From Berberis thunbergii (Eukaryota > Streptophyta > Magnoliopsida > Ranunculales > Berberidaceae): a stretch of 64,000 nucleotides of DNA. The notes under the pieces are model-generated. The model searched no databases. It was not told the origin of the DNA and saw only the letters and a list, made by a program, of their open reading frames with translations. Of the stretch, positions 23,965-36,129 are shown piece by piece. The translations under genes were made by a program, and so were the position numbers. Each line of letters begins with the position of its first letter. The first letter of the stretch is position 1. Location: assembly GCA_003290165.1 (NCBI GenBank), contig QNQO01007608.1, forward strand, positions 1 to 64,000. The letters run 5' to 3'.

Positions 23965-24945
23965 TTTAAGTTTTGCCTCTCAGTGTTTTGACATGTTTAA
24001 CATTTAGACCCCAAATTTGTTCAACCTTGTTTTCATACCCCAATTTTAATTGTGTATGAATAGTGAATTTTAACCAATAATGTGAAAATAGCACCCTGCC
24101 CTCCCCTAGCTTAAATGCAATATTTCACATTGCCCCTCAAATTTATACAAAGTTACAAACACCCTTTTATCTGCCTCAAGATCCTAAAACACATCAAGGT
24201 ATAAATTAACAATCAATTTATTTTTCTTAAATATAAGTGCAAAAATTAGAGCATGTATCCCGAGGAAAATAAATTTTCAAATTATAAATATTTTCTTTAA
24301 AATCAGTGGTTTTTAATAAAACTCACACATAGCAAAATTAATGGACCATGTTTTAAAAATTTTAAATATACATCTCGAGGCTAAATAGACAATATAGGTC
24401 AATAACACTTGGTTAAACTAGTTTTTAAAATATCATTTCTTTATTAGGTCCATTTATTTTCTCCAGATGCATGTTTCAAAATTTAATATGGGTCATTGAT
24501 TTGCATCAAGAGGCATGTGGTTTATTTTTAATGTTTAATAGAACCACTAAATTTGCTACCATTTGTTTTGCTTCAATATGCTCGTGTGAGTTTAAAGAAC
24601 CTACCTATTTTAAAGAAATACTTGTTTTTAATTTAGCCATTTATTTTCCTTGGGCTGTGTTCTTTAAAATTTGCACCTACAAAAAATAATATGATCGTTA
24701 ATTTATACCTCGAGATGTCTTTTGGGATCTCAAGGAAAGAGTATCTATCTAATATGTATAAATTTGAGGAGGGTAATGTAAAATTTTGCATTAGAGATAG
24801 GGAAGGACGGAGGTCGAATTTTCACACTAATGTCAAAATTTCTGTTCATCCACAATTAAAATTGGGGGTCTAAGAACAACGCTGGACAAGTTTGGGGTAT
24901 AAACAATAAATTGGTTGTAATACTAGAGGCAAAAGTTAAATAATC
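23965..24945. mobile_element. Inverted-repeat element with ~180-bp arms
   Basis: The sequence from about 23,965 (ATTTAAGTTTTGCCTCTCAG) is repeated in inverse orientation to about 24,945 (GGCAAAAGTTAAAT). Both arms include ACCCCAAATTTGTTC/GACAAGTTTGGGGT and CCAATTTTAATTGTG/CACAATTAAAATTGG. No matching target duplication could be fixed, so ends are approximate. A non-autonomous DNA transposon is the simplest reading. Confidence 0.55.
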
Positions 24946-25859
24946 ATAAATAAATAAATAAATAAATAACAAAAAATCTAACAAGATAAAGTGACGGAAA
25001 TGAAATAAACAACAAATGAGTGAAAATCAACAAATATTCCCAAGTTAGGCCAAGAAATTATGAAGACTAAACATTCCGAGTTTTAGGGGAGCAAGGATAG
25101 CGGGTGCTAGCTAGACCCATTTCATATAAAGCACCTTCTTAAAACTTATTTTATCCCTTCAGACTTAATGGAGAAAATTTAGTAGTTGTCTTTTTAGGTT
25201 GTGTTAGTTAATTTGTCTGACCTCCTGAATTTAATAGTGCTTAGTGAGTCACAAATGACAAGCCAAAAGATCACATATATTTTGTAAAATATCACGGGGT
25301 TTTTTTTTTTAATGTCTAGGATCACAACATCTAAGTATAATGTGTAGCTTGAATTTCAAGTTCCTCATACAACTTAGAAAGTTCCCTGCTCTACAATAAC
25401 CACAAAGGATTTAGTCACTATTTATCATCACATCTATTTTAGTCACTATTTATCCACCTTGGACCGTCTCAACCCAAAATGGTTGTAGCCAATCCAATTG
25501 CAGCTAAAAGATATTGCAACCCACTCTATAATATGATTTTATATTTTTTGATGTAATATTTCATAAATTGATAAACACAAGATACGTTTTTAAGTTTTGA
25601 TAAATTTGTCATACTTTTTATTATTATTTTTGGAGAAAATATATAACGTTTTGATCAGTCTGTGATCAACATCAATCTTGATTTTTCATAGCATAGCTCA
25701 ATAATTTTTATGCTTTTAGAATACCAATAGTGATCATAGTTTCTATTCTTTCAAGATTATTGATTTTTAATTATTTAGTGGATTTTGCAATTTACTTGAC
25801 ACTTATGTAGTGCATCTTTACACTATGTTATACAACTTTATTATATTTTCATTTTGATT

Positions 25860-27164
25860 TAGGGATGGCAACGGGGCGGATTGGGGCGGATTTGAGCAAA
25901 TCCATCCCCGCCCCGCGAGAGATTTCGGGTCCCCGAAACCGCTCCGCATATCCGTTTATCATTTTTTTTAAAAACCATCCCCGACCCATTCAGATAGGCG
26001 GATATCCGCCCCGCCCATTTAACCCGAAATAAAAACAGATTTACTTATACATACAAAAAAAAAAAAAATACATTCGATCTAAAGATCAGATCTGAACCAC
26101 CTGATCTAAAAAAAATACAACAAATTCAAAAAACAAATTACAACATATTACAAATAAATCGAAGATCTCTGATATCAGATCAGATCATGATCTTGATCAG
26201 ATCAAAAAAAAAATTTGATCAGATCTGAGTCCTCGATCTAAAAAAAATACAACAAATTCAAAAAAAATATCGATCAGATCTGGATCTCGATCAGATCATC
26301 AGATCTTGATCTTGATCTCGATCTCGATCAGATCATCAGATCTTGATCTCGATCAGATCAAATCTTGATCTTGATCTTGATCTCGATCTCGATCAGATCT
26401 TGATCTTGATCTTGATCTTGATCTTGATCTCGATCTCGATCAGATCTTGATCTTGATCTTGATCTTGATCTCGATCGGATCAGATCTTGATCTAGAGGAG
26501 GAAACCCTTGAGGGGAGCAGCGAGCAGGGAGCAAGGAGGATCTCGATCTAGAGGAGGATCTTGATCTAGAGGAGGAAACCCTTGAGGGGAGCAGCGAGCA
26601 GGGAGCAAGGAGGATCTCGGCATCTCGCGGGTCTCGCGGCGTGAGGGGAGCAGGGAGCAAGGAGGATCTCGGGCTTCCTTGCGAAATCTCAACAGAATAA
26701 GGGAGGATTCGTCTTCGAGGGTCTGTGAGAAGGAGAAGAAGGACGAAGACGACCCTTCGAGCTTCGGCCTCGGCCTTCGCCTCCGCTAATTGCTGTGAGA
26801 GACAGAGAGAGGGGGAGAATGTGGGTGAGGGGGGGAGGCGGGGAGCCGCTAATCGCTGTGAGAGACAGAGAGAGGGGGAGAATGTGAGTGAGAGGGGGAG
26901 AATGTGAGTGAACGTGAGTGAGGTGAGGGAATTCTATTTTATACTTGTAATTTCACTAATTATTCGAGGGTATTTTAGTAATTTTTTAACTAAACGGATA
27001 TCCGCGGGGCGGATATGGCCAAATCCGTATCCGCCCCGAATAATGAACGGATATTTTTTGGATACCCGAAACCACCCGAAAATCCATTCAGCCATATCCA
27101 AAACCGCCCCAAACGGATTGGGTGGGGCGGATATCCGTGAAAATCCGCCCCACTGCCATCCCTA
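25860..27164. mobile_element. hAT-like non-autonomous element, copy 1, with GATC arrays
   Basis: 1,305 bp. Ends are TAGGGATGGCA and its complement TGCCATCCCTA, with a further GGGGCGGAT in both. The 8-bp duplication TTTTGATT (25,852-25,859 and 27,165-27,172) fits hAT elements. The middle (about 26,160-26,560) is an array of GATCTT, GATCTC and GATCAGATC motifs, followed by two copies of a block with GAGGAGGAAACCCTTGAGGG. No transposase is encoded. Copy 2 is at 38,601-40,158. Confidence 0.92.
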
Positions 27165-27172
27165 TTTTGATT

Positions 27173-27637
27173 TTAGGTAGTTGTGTCACTTTTTTTGTAC
27201 ATATTTGCTTATGATACTTATCAAAATGATTATGTATACTACTATAATGATATGTTTCAATTTATTATAAAAAAATCTTTAAAAAATGTTAAGACTGTAT
27301 CACTCACTTCACTGAGGCATCCACCTCATTTCCGCCTTAATGCCTCAACTACAATGCTCTCCATGAGGCTCGTTGAGTTGTCCAAAGTTTTGGTTTTGTT
27401 ATGAATTGAGTTATTCACAACTAAATGTTTTACTTTTGTTATGGATTGAGTTATTCAATTGTCATATTATTCACATTTGAATTAAGGCTTATGAATTATG
27501 ATTTATTATCGCATGTGTAAGTTCCGAAGCAAAAAGAAGAATGTAATGACCACAAATTACATAAAACAAAATAAGATTTTTTTAGTAAACATTGATTATG
27601 GTTCTGCCTCAACTTCGTCACTTACTCCATTCCAACT
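27173..27637. other. AT-rich spacer between two hAT-like elements
   Basis: No gene or repeat structure is recognised here. Confidence 0.4.
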
Positions 27638-27645
27638 GCGGGGGG

Positions 27646-30009
27646 TAGGGGTGGGCACGGTTCGGTTCGGTTCCAAATTTTGAGGAACCTAACTTGAACC
27701 GTTTAAAATTTTATCGGTTCCGATTCGGTTCGGTTCCTTTATTTTGAATGTTGGAACTGAACCTAACTCGAACCGTTTACAACGGTTCGGTTCCTACGGT
27801 TCCAAACGGTTCCTTGAAACAAATGCCAGACAATGACACCTTAGGAACTTCACCCAAATGCATGAAAGCAAGTAAAATGCTAGAATCTGCCTAAACCAAC
27901 AGACTGCAAGTCTGCAACAGTTCCACAAACAACCATCCTCATGCCATGACATTAAATCAACTTCTTGACTTCTGGACTGATTTCTAGAGATGTTAAATCC
28001 TCCTTGGGTGAAAGCTAACAATGAACTGATTGTATTATCAAATAATGACCATAGTAAAACAGATATAATGATCTCCATGCCAAGTAGCTATATCACTTGC
28101 ACACACAAAAAAAAAGTTCCTAGAATTTCACCTATCTCCTTTGATTTTTGTGACTCTAGTAACTTCCCATTATTCACCTCAATGTCACATGGCGAGTTGT
28201 CTTGTAGCTGTTCTTGGTCTATTGACTCCCTAATGGACTCTTCTTCTGCCAAGAAAACAGAAAAACAGGACACAATTAATAACATAACAATCTCATTTAC
28301 CATAATGTAAGTTTTCATCCTAGTAAGGCAGAACTCAAGAAAATTGAATATCATACATACCACATGATATTTGGCAAGAAATGGAAGCATCCTCTTTTGA
28401 GTCTTGAGCTGCACCTGTTCCGAATGATAATTCTGGTTTTCCTGTTAATCTACCTGATGAAGGTGACAACGTATACTCTGTAACTGGTCGACCATCATGG
28501 TGCCCATGATGCCTAGGTGAATAATAAGCGGGACTCCAAGGTGCCTCCATCTCACTGTACCTCTGTGCATGAGGCTGTTGTTGTTTCTGTTGGTGTTGCC
28601 CTTCTAAATGCGGAATTCTGAGTTGCCTCAAATTAAACTGACTCATAGGCATCTCAAAATTCCGCCCAAACTCAACACTCGTCGGATTATTCATAGGCTC
28701 AATCCCTGTCGAATACAGAGATTGCTGTAACCTAAATTCCAAACCACCACAATCATTCGAACTATTCAAAGCATCAACATACCTCCTTTCACTCTCCCTC
28801 TCGTCCGACTCAAAGTGCGGTGAAGACGAAGCGAAACCATGATCAGGATGGGGAAACAGAAACATTCTCAGCCTTGTAAACCCATCCCCCGCACCTAACT
28901 TATCATACTCCTCCATCATATTCGTTACATCATCATCATTCACAACTGACACCAAAGCATCAAGATCCTCATCCGGCTGCTGGTACTTCAACACCGTCGT
29001 TCTTCGAATAGTTCCCGCATCTTCGCCATTCCCTCGGCAGACTCACAATCCTCGTCTCCCCTCCTACGTATCTCAGCTTCCCGTCTTGCGGAATTGGCAT
29101 TATGCTCCTTCCGAAACTGCACAGAAACTTCACTTTCTGTCCCTCATCTTGAGTTTGAGTCTGTAGTAGTTGAGCTAGATGTTGATATGGTGGAGAATCC
29201 ATTCTCCTTCTCCTCGGCCTTAGAGTTAGGGTTTCAGCTTCTCCTCGCTCCTCTTCCGCAGAATTACAACTTATTTTTTTCAACTACACCTTGTCGTCCG
29301 ATTGGTTGATTACACATGAGATGATAACAAATTCAAACAATTGATCCGTGAAAATGAGTCAGAATATCAAGAAACTGTCCTTCGACGACGAAGAAAAAGG
29401 GTTTGAAATGGAGCATTTCGGAAACCCTAATTGGGGAATTGGAGAGACGAAGGAGAAATTGGAATGGAGAAGAAGTGAGCGAGGGTATCATAATGATGAA
29501 TAAAACAATTGATCATTCGTCGTCGTCATCGAGTTCTCTCTCACCTCAGAAGAGAGATATGTTGCTGCTGTTTCTCTCTTCGACAGAAACAGAGAGAGAT
29601 CTCGCTGAAGGAGCTGTTGCTTCTTCTCTTCGACAGAGACAGAGAGAGGAGAGGAGAGGGAGATCTCGCTGCTTCTTCTCTTCGACAGAGACAAAGAGAA
29701 GAGGGGAGAGGGAGATCTCGACTTCTTCTCTTCGGATGGAGAGGGAAGAAGGAGAGGGAGATATTGGCTTCTTCTCTTAGAAACAGAGAGAGGAGAGGAG
29801 AGGGAGAGGGTATGGCGTATGGTATATTGGTATGGGTATATGTAAATTTGTAATCGGTTTAAAACGAACCGAACCGTTTGAAAAAAAAAATTGGAACCGG
29901 AACCGAACCGAATCGTTTCACATTTTTATAAATTAAAACCGAACCGTTTGGAGTAAAACGGTTCGGTTCGGTTTGAATCCGCGATTCCTCGACCCATTGC
30001 CCACCCCTA
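27646..30009. mobile_element. hAT-like element carrying a PB1-domain gene fragment
   Basis: 2,364 bp. Ends are TAGGGGTGGGCA and TGCCCACCCCTA. The 8-bp duplication GCGGGGGG is perfect (27,638-27,645 and 30,010-30,017). Both subterminal regions are rich in CGGTTCGGTTC motifs and their complements (AACCGAACCG). The interior holds a piece of a host gene on the minus strand (28,088-29,202) and a GA-rich tandem repeat (about 29,570-29,800) with CTTCTCTTCGACAGAGACA units. No transposase is seen, so it must have moved in trans. Its termini differ from the 25,860 and 38,601 pair. Confidence 0.9.
28088..29202 (-). pseudogene. Captured PB1-domain protein gene fragment
   Basis: On the minus strand an ATG at 29,202 opens a frame with [29 protein letters not shown], the start of a plant PB1 (octicosapeptide) domain, normally a protein-interaction module. 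After LPRE the frame breaks. A short piece MAKMRELFE follows in another frame, then [18 protein letters not shown] and DDDVTNMMEEYDKL in a third. The family has about seven residues between PRD and the MRELF helix, so a small deletion explains the shift. The exon continues to a donor at 28,361. A second exon is plausible at 28,245-28,088 after TTCTTGGCAG. The acidic OPCA-like motif is intact. It is a decayed transposon-borne copy. Confidence 0.85.
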
Positions 30010-30137
30010 GCGGGGGGTCTCGAAGTAGTTTTTTGCATTTCGCCTCACCTCGCGCTCCAGACAACCTAGTCAACAGGTTTAGGGCGGGAAATTAGCAACA
30101 TGGTGGTGGGGAGAGGATTTTCTAGGCAGGAATCTCA

Positions 30138-31786
30138 GGACCCGGGGGGCTCCTGTGCGGGGTGTGCGGGACGGCGTCCTGCGCACGTGTGTGAGCCGTT
30201 GGATGAACGGATCTGATCCGACGGCTGAGATTATTGGCTTGGAAAAGATTCGTTTTTTGGGTTTTGAATTGTTTTGCAAATAGAGAGAGAGGAAGTGAGG
30301 GAGAGAAAGAGGAAGAGAAAGGAGATCTGAGGGAGAGGGAGAGGGAGAGGAAGAGGAAGAGGAGTAGGAAGAAGAAGAGAAGGGTTCGCTCGAGAAAGGG
30401 GATCTGAGGAAGAAGAGCAAGAATTAGTTTATCTAAGGGTTCGATTTGTACACTTGCACTTATTGACATCAAATTGATTCAGTATCTCCCCTCACACACT
30501 TGCTCTAATGGTTGATTATGCAGAGATGTTGTTGCTTTTTCTTGAGGTCCAGTTAGTAATCTACATGGATTATGAGCTTTTTGCGAACAAGCTATATGTA
30601 CTAAAAATGATTGCTTGAGAGATTTATATTTTGTAACCATGTTTATATTTCTTTAACATTCAATCAGTAACAGTGTGTATTACATCTTTTGGACAAGATT
30701 ATATGTATTGAAAGTTTGAAATTAAGATTGCTTCCTTGCTATTTAGTCGATGTTTTGGAACTTTAAACCATTAGATGATCATATCCAAAACACATGCATT
30801 TACTTAGTAAAATTAGAAATCAAGTTATTTAACATGGCACCTGCTAGGAATTTGCTTCACTGTCTGAACAAGGAATTCAATAGCACATGGAGTCAACATC
30901 ATTAAAGAGAATCGACTATTTTTCTTCCTTCCTTCCTTCCTTCTTTCAAGCTTTTCACAGTAAGTTTATAAAGTAAAAGACACAATCACATTCAACATTT
31001 CGGAAATTATTCGACCTTGTTTAACACCGAACATCCACTATTACTGAAAATGTTGATTGCGCGCTCTTCACACAATGATCACATAATTTCCTCGAGTGTT
31101 CAAGCAGGCCTAATCGACAAATTCTGCCATATTTGTAAACTTCATTTATTTTGTTTGCTATAATAAATGTCCAGATTAAGATTTTAAAGGATGGATATGA
31201 CTGGTTTCAAGTACACAATGTCTCCATAACATGATATGGTAGCAACAGATCTTCTCATACTTTTAGTCACAAAGGGAAAAAACCAGAAAGCAAGAAAGAA
31301 AGACAATATGGGCTTTATATTTTTTCAAGATTTGAAATTTTTTGCAATTACACTGGGATTCTTCTTCCTCCTCTTCTTCTTCTTCCTCAGATCGAGCCCT
31401 CATATCCCCTTCTTCTTCCTTAGATCGAATCCTCAGATCAACACTGGGATTCTCCTCTTCTTCTTCCTCAGATCCCCTTTCTCAAGCGAACCCTCCTCGT
31501 CTTCTTCCTCTTCCTCTCCCTCAGATCTCCTTTCTCTTCCTCTTCCTCTTCCTCTCCCTCACTTCCTAAATCTCTCTTTGCAAAACAATTCAAAACCCAA
31601 AAAACGAATCTTTTCCAAGCCAATAATCTCAGCCGTCGGATCTGTAAGAGATTTAAATCCTGCCAACCTTTTAATTAAGAGTGGGTTTTGAGGTCCATTG
31701 CTATGAGCCGTCGGATTTCATCCAACGACTCACACACGTGCGCAGGACGGCCTCGAGCACACCCGGCGCAGGAGCCCCCCGGGTCC
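30138..31786. mobile_element. MULE with long inverted arms, 9-bp TSD
   Basis: 1,649 bp. Ends are GGACCCGGGGGGCTCCTG and the complement on the right. The 9-bp duplication GGAATCTCA is perfect (30,129-30,137 and 31,787-31,795). The left arm (about 30,138-30,430) matches the inverse of about 31,350-31,786; the right arm has about 75-85 bp extra near 31,645-31,725. Both arms have GTGCGCAGGACG-type and GCCGTCGGAT motifs, then GA/CT-rich sequence. The middle (30,440-31,340) is AT-rich without a recognised gene. Long Ser/Leu-rich open frames in the CT-rich arms are composition effects. Confidence 0.88.
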
Positions 31787-31795
31787 GGAATCTCA

Positions 31796-32945
31796 AGATG
31801 TGGTGTCATCTGATTCCAAGGAATCTATGGATGGAAGTGGGGACAACAAAGCAAATATTAAAATCCGAAGTGGTGGTCGGCACAATGCTCGAAATGAGCT
31901 ATGAATGAGGTTCCCTCACAAATTCAAGTCTAGGATGATGATTTGGTGGGAGGACAACGTGACAGTGACTCCCAGGTTGATTTGTGACCCAATTGCAGGA
32001 AATCTAGCCTATCAAAATAAAATACAAAGCTAGTCATTTCATAATGGCACTAGATATTGCTCCTCGATCCTCTGGAGTATATTTAACAACCAAGGTCCAT
32101 GGACCTGATCTTAGCAAAGGAAATGCAGGCCCATGAGACCCAAACCTTATTAGCACAACCCCAAAGACCTTGAGATCAAACTTGGGGGAATGAGAAGTTC
32201 GACCACAAGGGTTCTAGATGAGGGCTCCTTGGTGGATAAGAGTCTCGCGGCACAAAGACTGGACGATATGGGACGAGAAGGTGCTTTGCGCTTGGGATTT
32301 TGATGAGGGTGACACCAAGGTAGACAATAATGATACGGTGTGCTCTTTGACAGATGTGATTGGTTTCAAGCTCGAGGAAGAAAGGAAAGCGAGTGAGGAG
32401 GTGAGGTTGGAAGACTTAGAAGGTTTCGAGATGTAGAAGCAGTAGAGGGGTGAAGTCAGTAGTGTAGCTTTTGTACTTTCGATATTTATATTACACTTCT
32501 TTGTACCTAGGACCAACTTATGGTGCATCTGCGGGTCTTCATTGTAATCAGCTTGGATTTTCAATGTTTTCAGCTTTTCTTGCTCTAAGTGAGTTTCCCA
32601 AGACCAAAAGTTTGTCTCGGGGACTCATCAAAGGATTGCCATGTCATTAATTGAGGACTCATCAAAGGATTGCTATGTCATTAAAATCAAGCAACATTTA
32701 ACTCAACAGTAAACAAAATCCCTAAATCCACCTATTTTTTTTTCTTCTAAGAGTCATTTATGTAACTAAAATGCAATACAGGGTAAACAGAGATAGCTTA
32801 TACAGCGGAAAAATGTACAAAACAAGGACAAAATAAAGGCAAAATTACAAAAATAGGATGCTCTGATAAGTGACAGTATACAACCCTTCTAAACTCCCCA
32901 AAAATCTGCACCAACAATAGAGGTAGCTCTTGATACCCAGACTAT
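31796..32945. other. Spacer between two MULEs, no gene recognised
   Basis: A short plus-strand frame at 32,218-32,433 (RVSRHKDWTIWDEKVLCAWD) and neighbouring sequence look like decayed coding DNA, perhaps from a retroelement, but no family could be named. The rest is featureless. Confidence 0.3.
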
Positions 32946-32954
32946 ATGATCCAC

Positions 32955-33444
32955 GGGAAATTCTAGCTGGCCTGGGTCAGCGCCTGGGTGGCCGCCTGGG
33001 AGGCTCCTTGGCATGTGCCAAGGAGGGTGTCTTGCACATGCCTAGAGTTTCAAAAAAAAAAAAAAAAAAGCGGGAAACTAAAATTTGAATTTCATTACTG
33101 AAATTTGAATTTCATTACTGAAATTTAAGAGGGAGGGATGGATAAAAAAAACAGAGAAAAACAGAGAGAGGAGGAAGACCTCTCTCCTCCTTCCTCTCTC
33201 CTTCCACCAAGGATTTTGCCATTGCTGCATGAGTTGGTACACAATGTGTTTTTCTTAGAAAAAAAAGGGTAGGTAGAGTTTGATATGCCTCTCAAATGTG
33301 TTGTTCAAGTAAGAAACATTCCATCGATTCCTCTGCTTGATCATTTGTTCTTTAATGTACAGGAAGATGGCATTAGAAGCCGTTGCTTTCCAAAATGACC
33401 TCTTCAGCTATGGTTGCAAAGATTTGCCCTACTGGGAAGGAGTT
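32955..33444 (+). repeat. Left terminal inverted repeat of the Pack-MULE
   Basis: 490 bp, pairs with 38,034-38,524. It includes a palindrome CTCCTTGGCATGTGCCAAGGAG-like segment near 33,000-33,025, an A run, two copies of AAATTTGAATTTCATTACTG and, at its inner end, an ATG-led piece of a bHLH96-like gene (33,367 onward) that continues out of frame homology after 33,444. Confidence 0.95.
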
Positions 33445-33477
33445 TATTTTAGTAATTTTGTAATTTTATGGTTGTGA
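33367..33477 (+). pseudogene. bHLH96-like N-terminal fragment in the left repeat
   Basis: An ATG at 33,367 encodes MALEAVAFQNDLFSYGCKDL and six more residues that match the copy in the right repeat, then ten unrelated residues to a stop at 33,475-33,477. The start resembles the N-terminus of subgroup Ia bHLH factors such as bHLH96 (which begins MALEAV and has a SYxxCKDF motif, from memory). No bHLH domain is present. It exists because the inverted repeat extends into captured DNA. Confidence 0.65.
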
Positions 33478-33554
33478 TTCAATGTGTTTGTTTTAGTAAA
33501 CTGGTTCTGATTTGAGATTATTTATTTCAATTTCAATGCTTTGTGGTTGTAAAG

Positions 33555-36129
33555 GTGCTTTCGGTTGGGAAAGCGTTGTCTATTCAAGCGCATCCAGATA
33601 AGGAGTTGGCGGAGGCTTTGCATATGGCGAATCCGAGTGTGTATAAAGATGATAATCATAAGCCTGAGATGGCCCTGGCGGTTACGGAGTTTGAGGCTTT
33701 ATGCGGGTTTGTTAGCCTTCAGGTATTATATTTTATTTTCAGTTTAATGTAGAATGCATGTTATCCATTAGTTCACTGAGTGCACTTTCCTTGATTATTT
33801 AGTCATTTTTGAAATTGGTTTTTGTGTTTTAAGCGAAGTTATATCTAGCAAGTGTTTGATGAATGCCTTAGGTAATTATGTGCAAGTTAATCACTTTTGA
33901 ATGGATAGAGTTTTTGTTGTTCTGTTGATATACGTATCGAGTTAATTTTTTTGTCAGTCAGCATAGTTTTGAATTTTCTTAGTACAGTCTAATAAACAAT
34001 AGTAAGATGATTGAGCAAACATTTGTACCATCTTATTAGTCGGAAGTTTCCAGTTGATTTCCTGCATAGTTAAATTGATCTCACTGCATGGATAAAAACT
34101 GAATTATGGTCTAGTTCACTATACGTGGACTGTGTGGAAGTATGTTATTCAATAGGTGAAGGCATCTAATTACTAAGTTGGAATGTGGATCTAACCACTG
34201 TGTAGCCGTTCAACAAACATAGAATATATAGGTATATAAGTGGATACAATTGCACTCCTCTCAATCAGGCTGAGGTTGAAGGTCTCAGTAAGGACTCTTA
34301 TGAGGTTAATTTAGTAATGGAAGAGGAGGATAATGGGAGAAGGCACAACAAGGATGCTTATCGGCCACAGGAGCAATCTGGCGAAGTTAAAAAGAATTAT
34401 AAGAAAAAGAAATAATTGAATAGAGTATTGACAGCCAAATATTCTAGCTTAACAAAGGGCAAGGAGATTGTGGTTGTTGATGATCATGCTTGTCAAGTGG
34501 TGGAGGCATTACTTTTATGCTTCATGGTGGTTACAGAATAAAATGTACATGAATCATGCTTCGACAAATATGCAAGGTATGTGGGTACAATGGGCAATTT
34601 TCTAAGATATTGTTACTTGGTGTCGGTAAGATTATATTTTTGACACATCTATTAAAATCTCAAGAATGTTTGATGGGTATTCTGTTTTATGCAGAATCAA
34701 GATTTCCTTTCTAAGTTAGATTTTGCAGGTTATAGGTACACTAAAAAGTTGAATTATGAAGCTGAAATATAACATTGGAAACAAAACATTGTATCTTCAT
34801 GAAAAATGATATTAAAAAAATATAGAAAGGGTGTATGGTAAGGCCATCAGAAGCGTAATAGATAAGCATGGACTTATATTATCACGACTACATATGAAAT
34901 CGATCATAAAAGAGCATCACTCAATCAGTCAAACCAAGTCTGTGACTGTTGTGGGAAACCATAGATCAACTTTAGAAGGAAAATACGATTAGGAAATACA
35001 GGGGAAAGGGTTGAAAAACTATTACAACTCCATGATCCTATATATAACTGAACACTCCATGAAACACATCCCTATCTAAGTGTCCGAATTACAATTATAA
35101 ATTTCATATTCATATTTCTTCTTTGTTTTAGTTTTTCTAAGAGATCAAGATTTCCTTTCATTTAATTTCCATGTTGCTGTAAACCAAACAGCAGATTTTG
35201 GTTCATGGAATGATCTAGAGTAATACTGTAATCACATATAGCTGAACAAACTAGTTCTAGGAGAAGCTAGATTCTAAATATTGTTTTACTCATAATTTTT
35301 TTTGGATTCTGCGATAATTTCAACTAATTCACTATTTAGTTCTCTTTCTGTTCAACATTAATTTACTTAAACCAGTTTTTGAGTGGACTTTACTTAATGT
35401 GTGATTTGTTAAATCCCGACAGGAGCTGAAGGACGTGTTTCACAGTGTCCCTTAGATTGTTGAACTGGTTGGCGAAGAGAATGCTAACCAAATGTTACAG
35501 ATCAATGAGCAAAACGGGAAAGGGAAACTAAAAGCTACTTTGAGATCAACTTTCACCCGATTGATGTCAGCTAGTAAAGAAGATGTTTCTGAAGTGGTAT
35601 CCAAATTGAGAAGTCGTCTGACAATGGAAAATAAGGTGGAACTTTGAATTGTTTGATTGCTTGTTTATTCATACATAGTTCAATAGTCTCTTAAATTGTG
35701 TCTGCTTTGAAACAATATGAACGACCCAATTACTTTACATATCCTTCTCAAATCCAATACTGGTCCAGCTTGATTGTTGCTAGAATAATTATGTTAATTT
35801 CAGGACTTCTTTTCTACACGCCTGAATTTTTTTTTTTTTACTTCATTTTTCTGTCACATTAGGTTAGACAGCTGACAGAAAAGGAACAGTTGGCGTTGCG
35901 GCTAGACAAGCAATATCCAGATGATGTTGGTGTTATTTCAGCTTTCTTTCTTAACTATGTAAAAATTAATCCTGGTGAGGCATTATTTCTTGGACCGAAT
36001 GAACCTCACTCGTATATTTATGGCGAATGCATCGAGTGCATGGCTACTTCAGATAATGTCGTTCGTGCTGGTTTCACCCCAAAACTTCGGGATGTCCCAA
36101 CTCTATGTTCAATGCTCACATACGAACAG
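33555..36129 (+). pseudogene. Phosphomannose isomerase fragment captured by the Pack-MULE
   Basis: Three exons are clear: 33,555-33,722 (56 codons), 35,423-35,635 (71) and 35,863-36,129 (89), all phase 0 with GT-AG borders. They encode the middle of a type I mannose-6-phosphate isomerase, which converts mannose-6-P and fructose-6-P for GDP-mannose and ascorbate synthesis. Family motifs include [13 protein letters not shown] and [20 protein letters not shown], which hold zinc and substrate ligands, and GPNEPHSYIYGECIECMATS. The N-terminal exons and the C-terminal cupin part are absent. The second exon has a stop at 35,453-35,455 (after FHSVP) where relatives have Glu, one base change from GAG. 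It cannot make an active enzyme. Confidence 0.93.

Noticed and set aside
26358..26660. Asp-Gln or Asp-Leu repeat proteins in the GATC arrays (also 39,289-39,501)
   Set aside because: They are translations of a six-base repeat. Frames differ between the two hAT copies.
29403..29853. Arg/Glu-rich frames near the right end of the PB1-carrying hAT
   Set aside because: They are translations of a GAGAGA-type tandem repeat (CTTCTCTTCGACAGAGACA units) in several frames.
30079..30472. Ser/Leu-rich frames in the left arm of the MULE
   Set aside because: They lie in GA/CT-rich terminal arm sequence and recur in the other arm with different breaks.
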